The notes beneath the pieces are model-generated. The model was not told the origin of the DNA, did not search any database, and worked only from the letters and a program-made list of their open reading frames with translations. From contig NC_048542.1 of the NCBI RefSeq assembly GCF_902806685.2, forward strand, positions 11,268,533 through 11,332,532: a stretch of DNA of 64,000 nucleotides, written 5' to 3'. This document shows, one piece after another, positions 62,476-64,000 of the stretch. A program made the translations under genes and the position numbers. Source of the DNA: Maniola hyperantus (Eukaryota; Arthropoda; Insecta; Lepidoptera; Nymphalidae). Numbering within the stretch: the stretch's first letter is position 1; every line of letters starts with the position of its first letter.

Positions 62476-62959
62476 CTTGTCTGGCGGTCTGGTTTTCTAG
62501 GATAGTGTAAGCGCCCGCTACAATATTATGAGGGCTATACTTATAATAATATTTTTTAAGTGAAATCCTTTTAAAGTAAAGGTCGTATTTGCTTAAGGGA
62601 GACGTTTGACTCGGGGAAATGTTTCATAAAAACCTTAGAAGTGTTATGGTCTTATCCAGGTCACACAAAGCCAACATAACGCAGGATAAGTTAAGAACTC
62701 CCTAAGGAATAAGAAACCTCTTCTGTGTAGCTTAGCTTTACAGTTTTATGTACCTAATTTCGAAATTAAATGCGTTATCTTGACTTTGACTTTGTCTTAC
62801 ATTATTAATTTTATTTTATTTTATAGGTTTGCCAACAGATATAGTACACATATTATAAAATAACAATTTACAATTCACGGAGAAAAAATTTAGAGTGTAC
62901 CTACACCCAATTACTGGCATTTTAAAAGTTTGCAATTAAATTATGTTCATACCAATCAG

Positions 62960-63361
62960 TTAAACTGATGGTTCTTTGAGAATCCCGTGGGAACTCTTCG
63001 ATTTACCGGGATAAGAAGTAGCCTATGTCCGTCCTCGGGATGTAAGCTAACTCAATACCAAATTTCATCAATATCGGCTAAACTATCGTAAAAAGATAGC
63101 AGTCAGACAGACAGGCAGAGAGACACACTTTCGCGTTTGTAATATAACTAGCTGATGCCCGCGACTTCGTCCACTTGAAATTAGGTTTTTAAAAATCCCG
63201 TGGGAACTCTTTGATTTTCCGGGATAAATATTTGCCTATGTCGCTCTCCAGGTATATCTATACCCACGCAAAAAATCACGTCAATCCGTTGCACTGTTGC
63301 GACGTGATTGAAGGACAAACCAACAAACAAACACACTTTCGCATTTATAATATAGGTACTG
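62960..63361 (-). mobile_element. Two abutting Helitron-like copies
   Basis: 62965-63149 is a copy without its CTAG end (AATCCCGTGGGAACTCTTCG...CAGTCAGACAGACAGG...TTCGCGTTTGTAATAT). 63150-63361 follows directly, starting ACTAGCTGATGCCCGCGACTTCGTCC and ending TATAATATAGGTACTGAT. Confidence 0.7.
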
Positions 63362-63687
63362 ATATGGATTCAGGCTCAAATAGAAATAAGAGCTAACAGC
63401 TACAAAAATAAATGCCACCACAATATCTAATGAGAGCTCTCATTATTCCAAAGGGCTTAAAAAAAGTTCAAATATGTGGAGTCAAATGACGGACCGCCCA
63501 TACATCAAGCCACATAAATATTAATGTCCATCTCAAATGACACGCCATTAACATATCATATTCCCGACATGTCGCTTTCACGTGACTTTTGTATGAAAAT
63601 CTCGTAATACCCGTAATACCCGAACCGACCGGCTGAAATGAAGGGTTGGATCTAGCTAGACACAACGCGCGACGTTAAAAACCTGCA

Positions 63688-64000
63688 GGCCGATTGCCGT
63701 AAACTGACATGTGACATCGCAATAGAAATATCCTTAAGAATCGTGATCGTTACAGTTGATAAATTTGCTATCGCGGACGACTAATGCACTATATCGCATT
63801 TGGTCATTATCGACATTTTGATGACGTATTGGTAGCACGGACCTATTTATAACCCGACTAAATCGAATATCTATGGTAATCACTTGGTAATCTAGCAATT
63901 TACATGGACATAACAGTCTCCTAAATTTGGCTACGTTACTTATTACAAATAAGTAGTTAGTCTGTGGTAACTATTTAGAACCCCAGACCACAAAGTACAA
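63688..64000 (-). mobile_element. GGCC element copy D, cut by the window end
   Basis: Starts GGCCGATTGCCGTAAACTGAC at 63688 and matches the right-hand 310 bp of copy B in inverted orientation, including the subterminal segment absent from A and C. The preceding CTGCA resembles the AGCA flank of copy C; the true terminus may be CAGGCCGATTGC. Confidence 0.8.

Overview
This is nuclear DNA from an animal, almost certainly a butterfly or moth. Genes are split by short, clean GT-AG introns, the DNA is AT-rich and full of TAGGTAGGTACC-type strings, and the repeats look lepidopteran: Helitron-like elements with a CGCGGACGAAGTCGCG hairpin just before CTAGT, tRNA-derived SINEs ending in CATCATGATCAACC, and RTE tails ending in (ATG)n. 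No prokaryotic features, CRISPR arrays or convincing functional tRNA/rRNA genes were seen.

Three protein genes can be rebuilt exon by exon, with all splice phases consistent. HUS1 (+, 12892-16787, 6 exons, 292 aa) is a subunit of the 9-1-1 DNA-damage checkpoint clamp. Nup62 (-, 17909-27811, 12 exons, 791 aa) is an FG nucleoporin of the central transport channel; it converges on HUS1 with only 1.1 kb between stop codons and has one GC-AG intron. A MARCH-type membrane RING-CH E3 ubiquitin ligase (-, 41138-54339, 5 exons, 415 aa) has its gene spread over 13 kb by repeat-filled introns. Four weaker coding candidates are given at low confidence: a possible terminal exon at 368-452 (+), a possible first exon at 6981-7084 (-), a Cys-rich open frame at 865-1072 (-), and an orphan exon at 58769-58950 (-).

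Layout: 1-7 kb has weak exon candidates, a strand-skewed A+C-rich block, a CT/CA microsatellite, SINEs and Helitron-like copies. 7-12.9 kb is intergenic. 12.9-27.8 kb holds the convergent HUS1/Nup62 pair with MITEs, SINEs and minisatellites in its introns. 27.9-40.1 kb is a nested transposon complex: three copies of a roughly 2.1-kb TIR element (termini GGCCGATTGC), two of them head-to-head as a large palindrome, and one split by a nearly intact 5.5-kb non-LTR retrotransposon with a single in-frame stop in its reverse transcriptase. 41-54.3 kb is the MARCH gene, with a perfect 117-bp foldback in its largest intron. 54.4-64 kb is repeat-rich intergenic DNA, ending in a fourth copy of the 2.1-kb element that runs off the window.

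The genes are housekeeping functions (checkpoint clamp, nuclear pore, membrane ubiquitination) with no evident pathway link. The most unusual material is the transposon architecture: inverted copies, perfect hairpins, MITEs next to splice sites, and nested insertions with recognisable target-site duplications.
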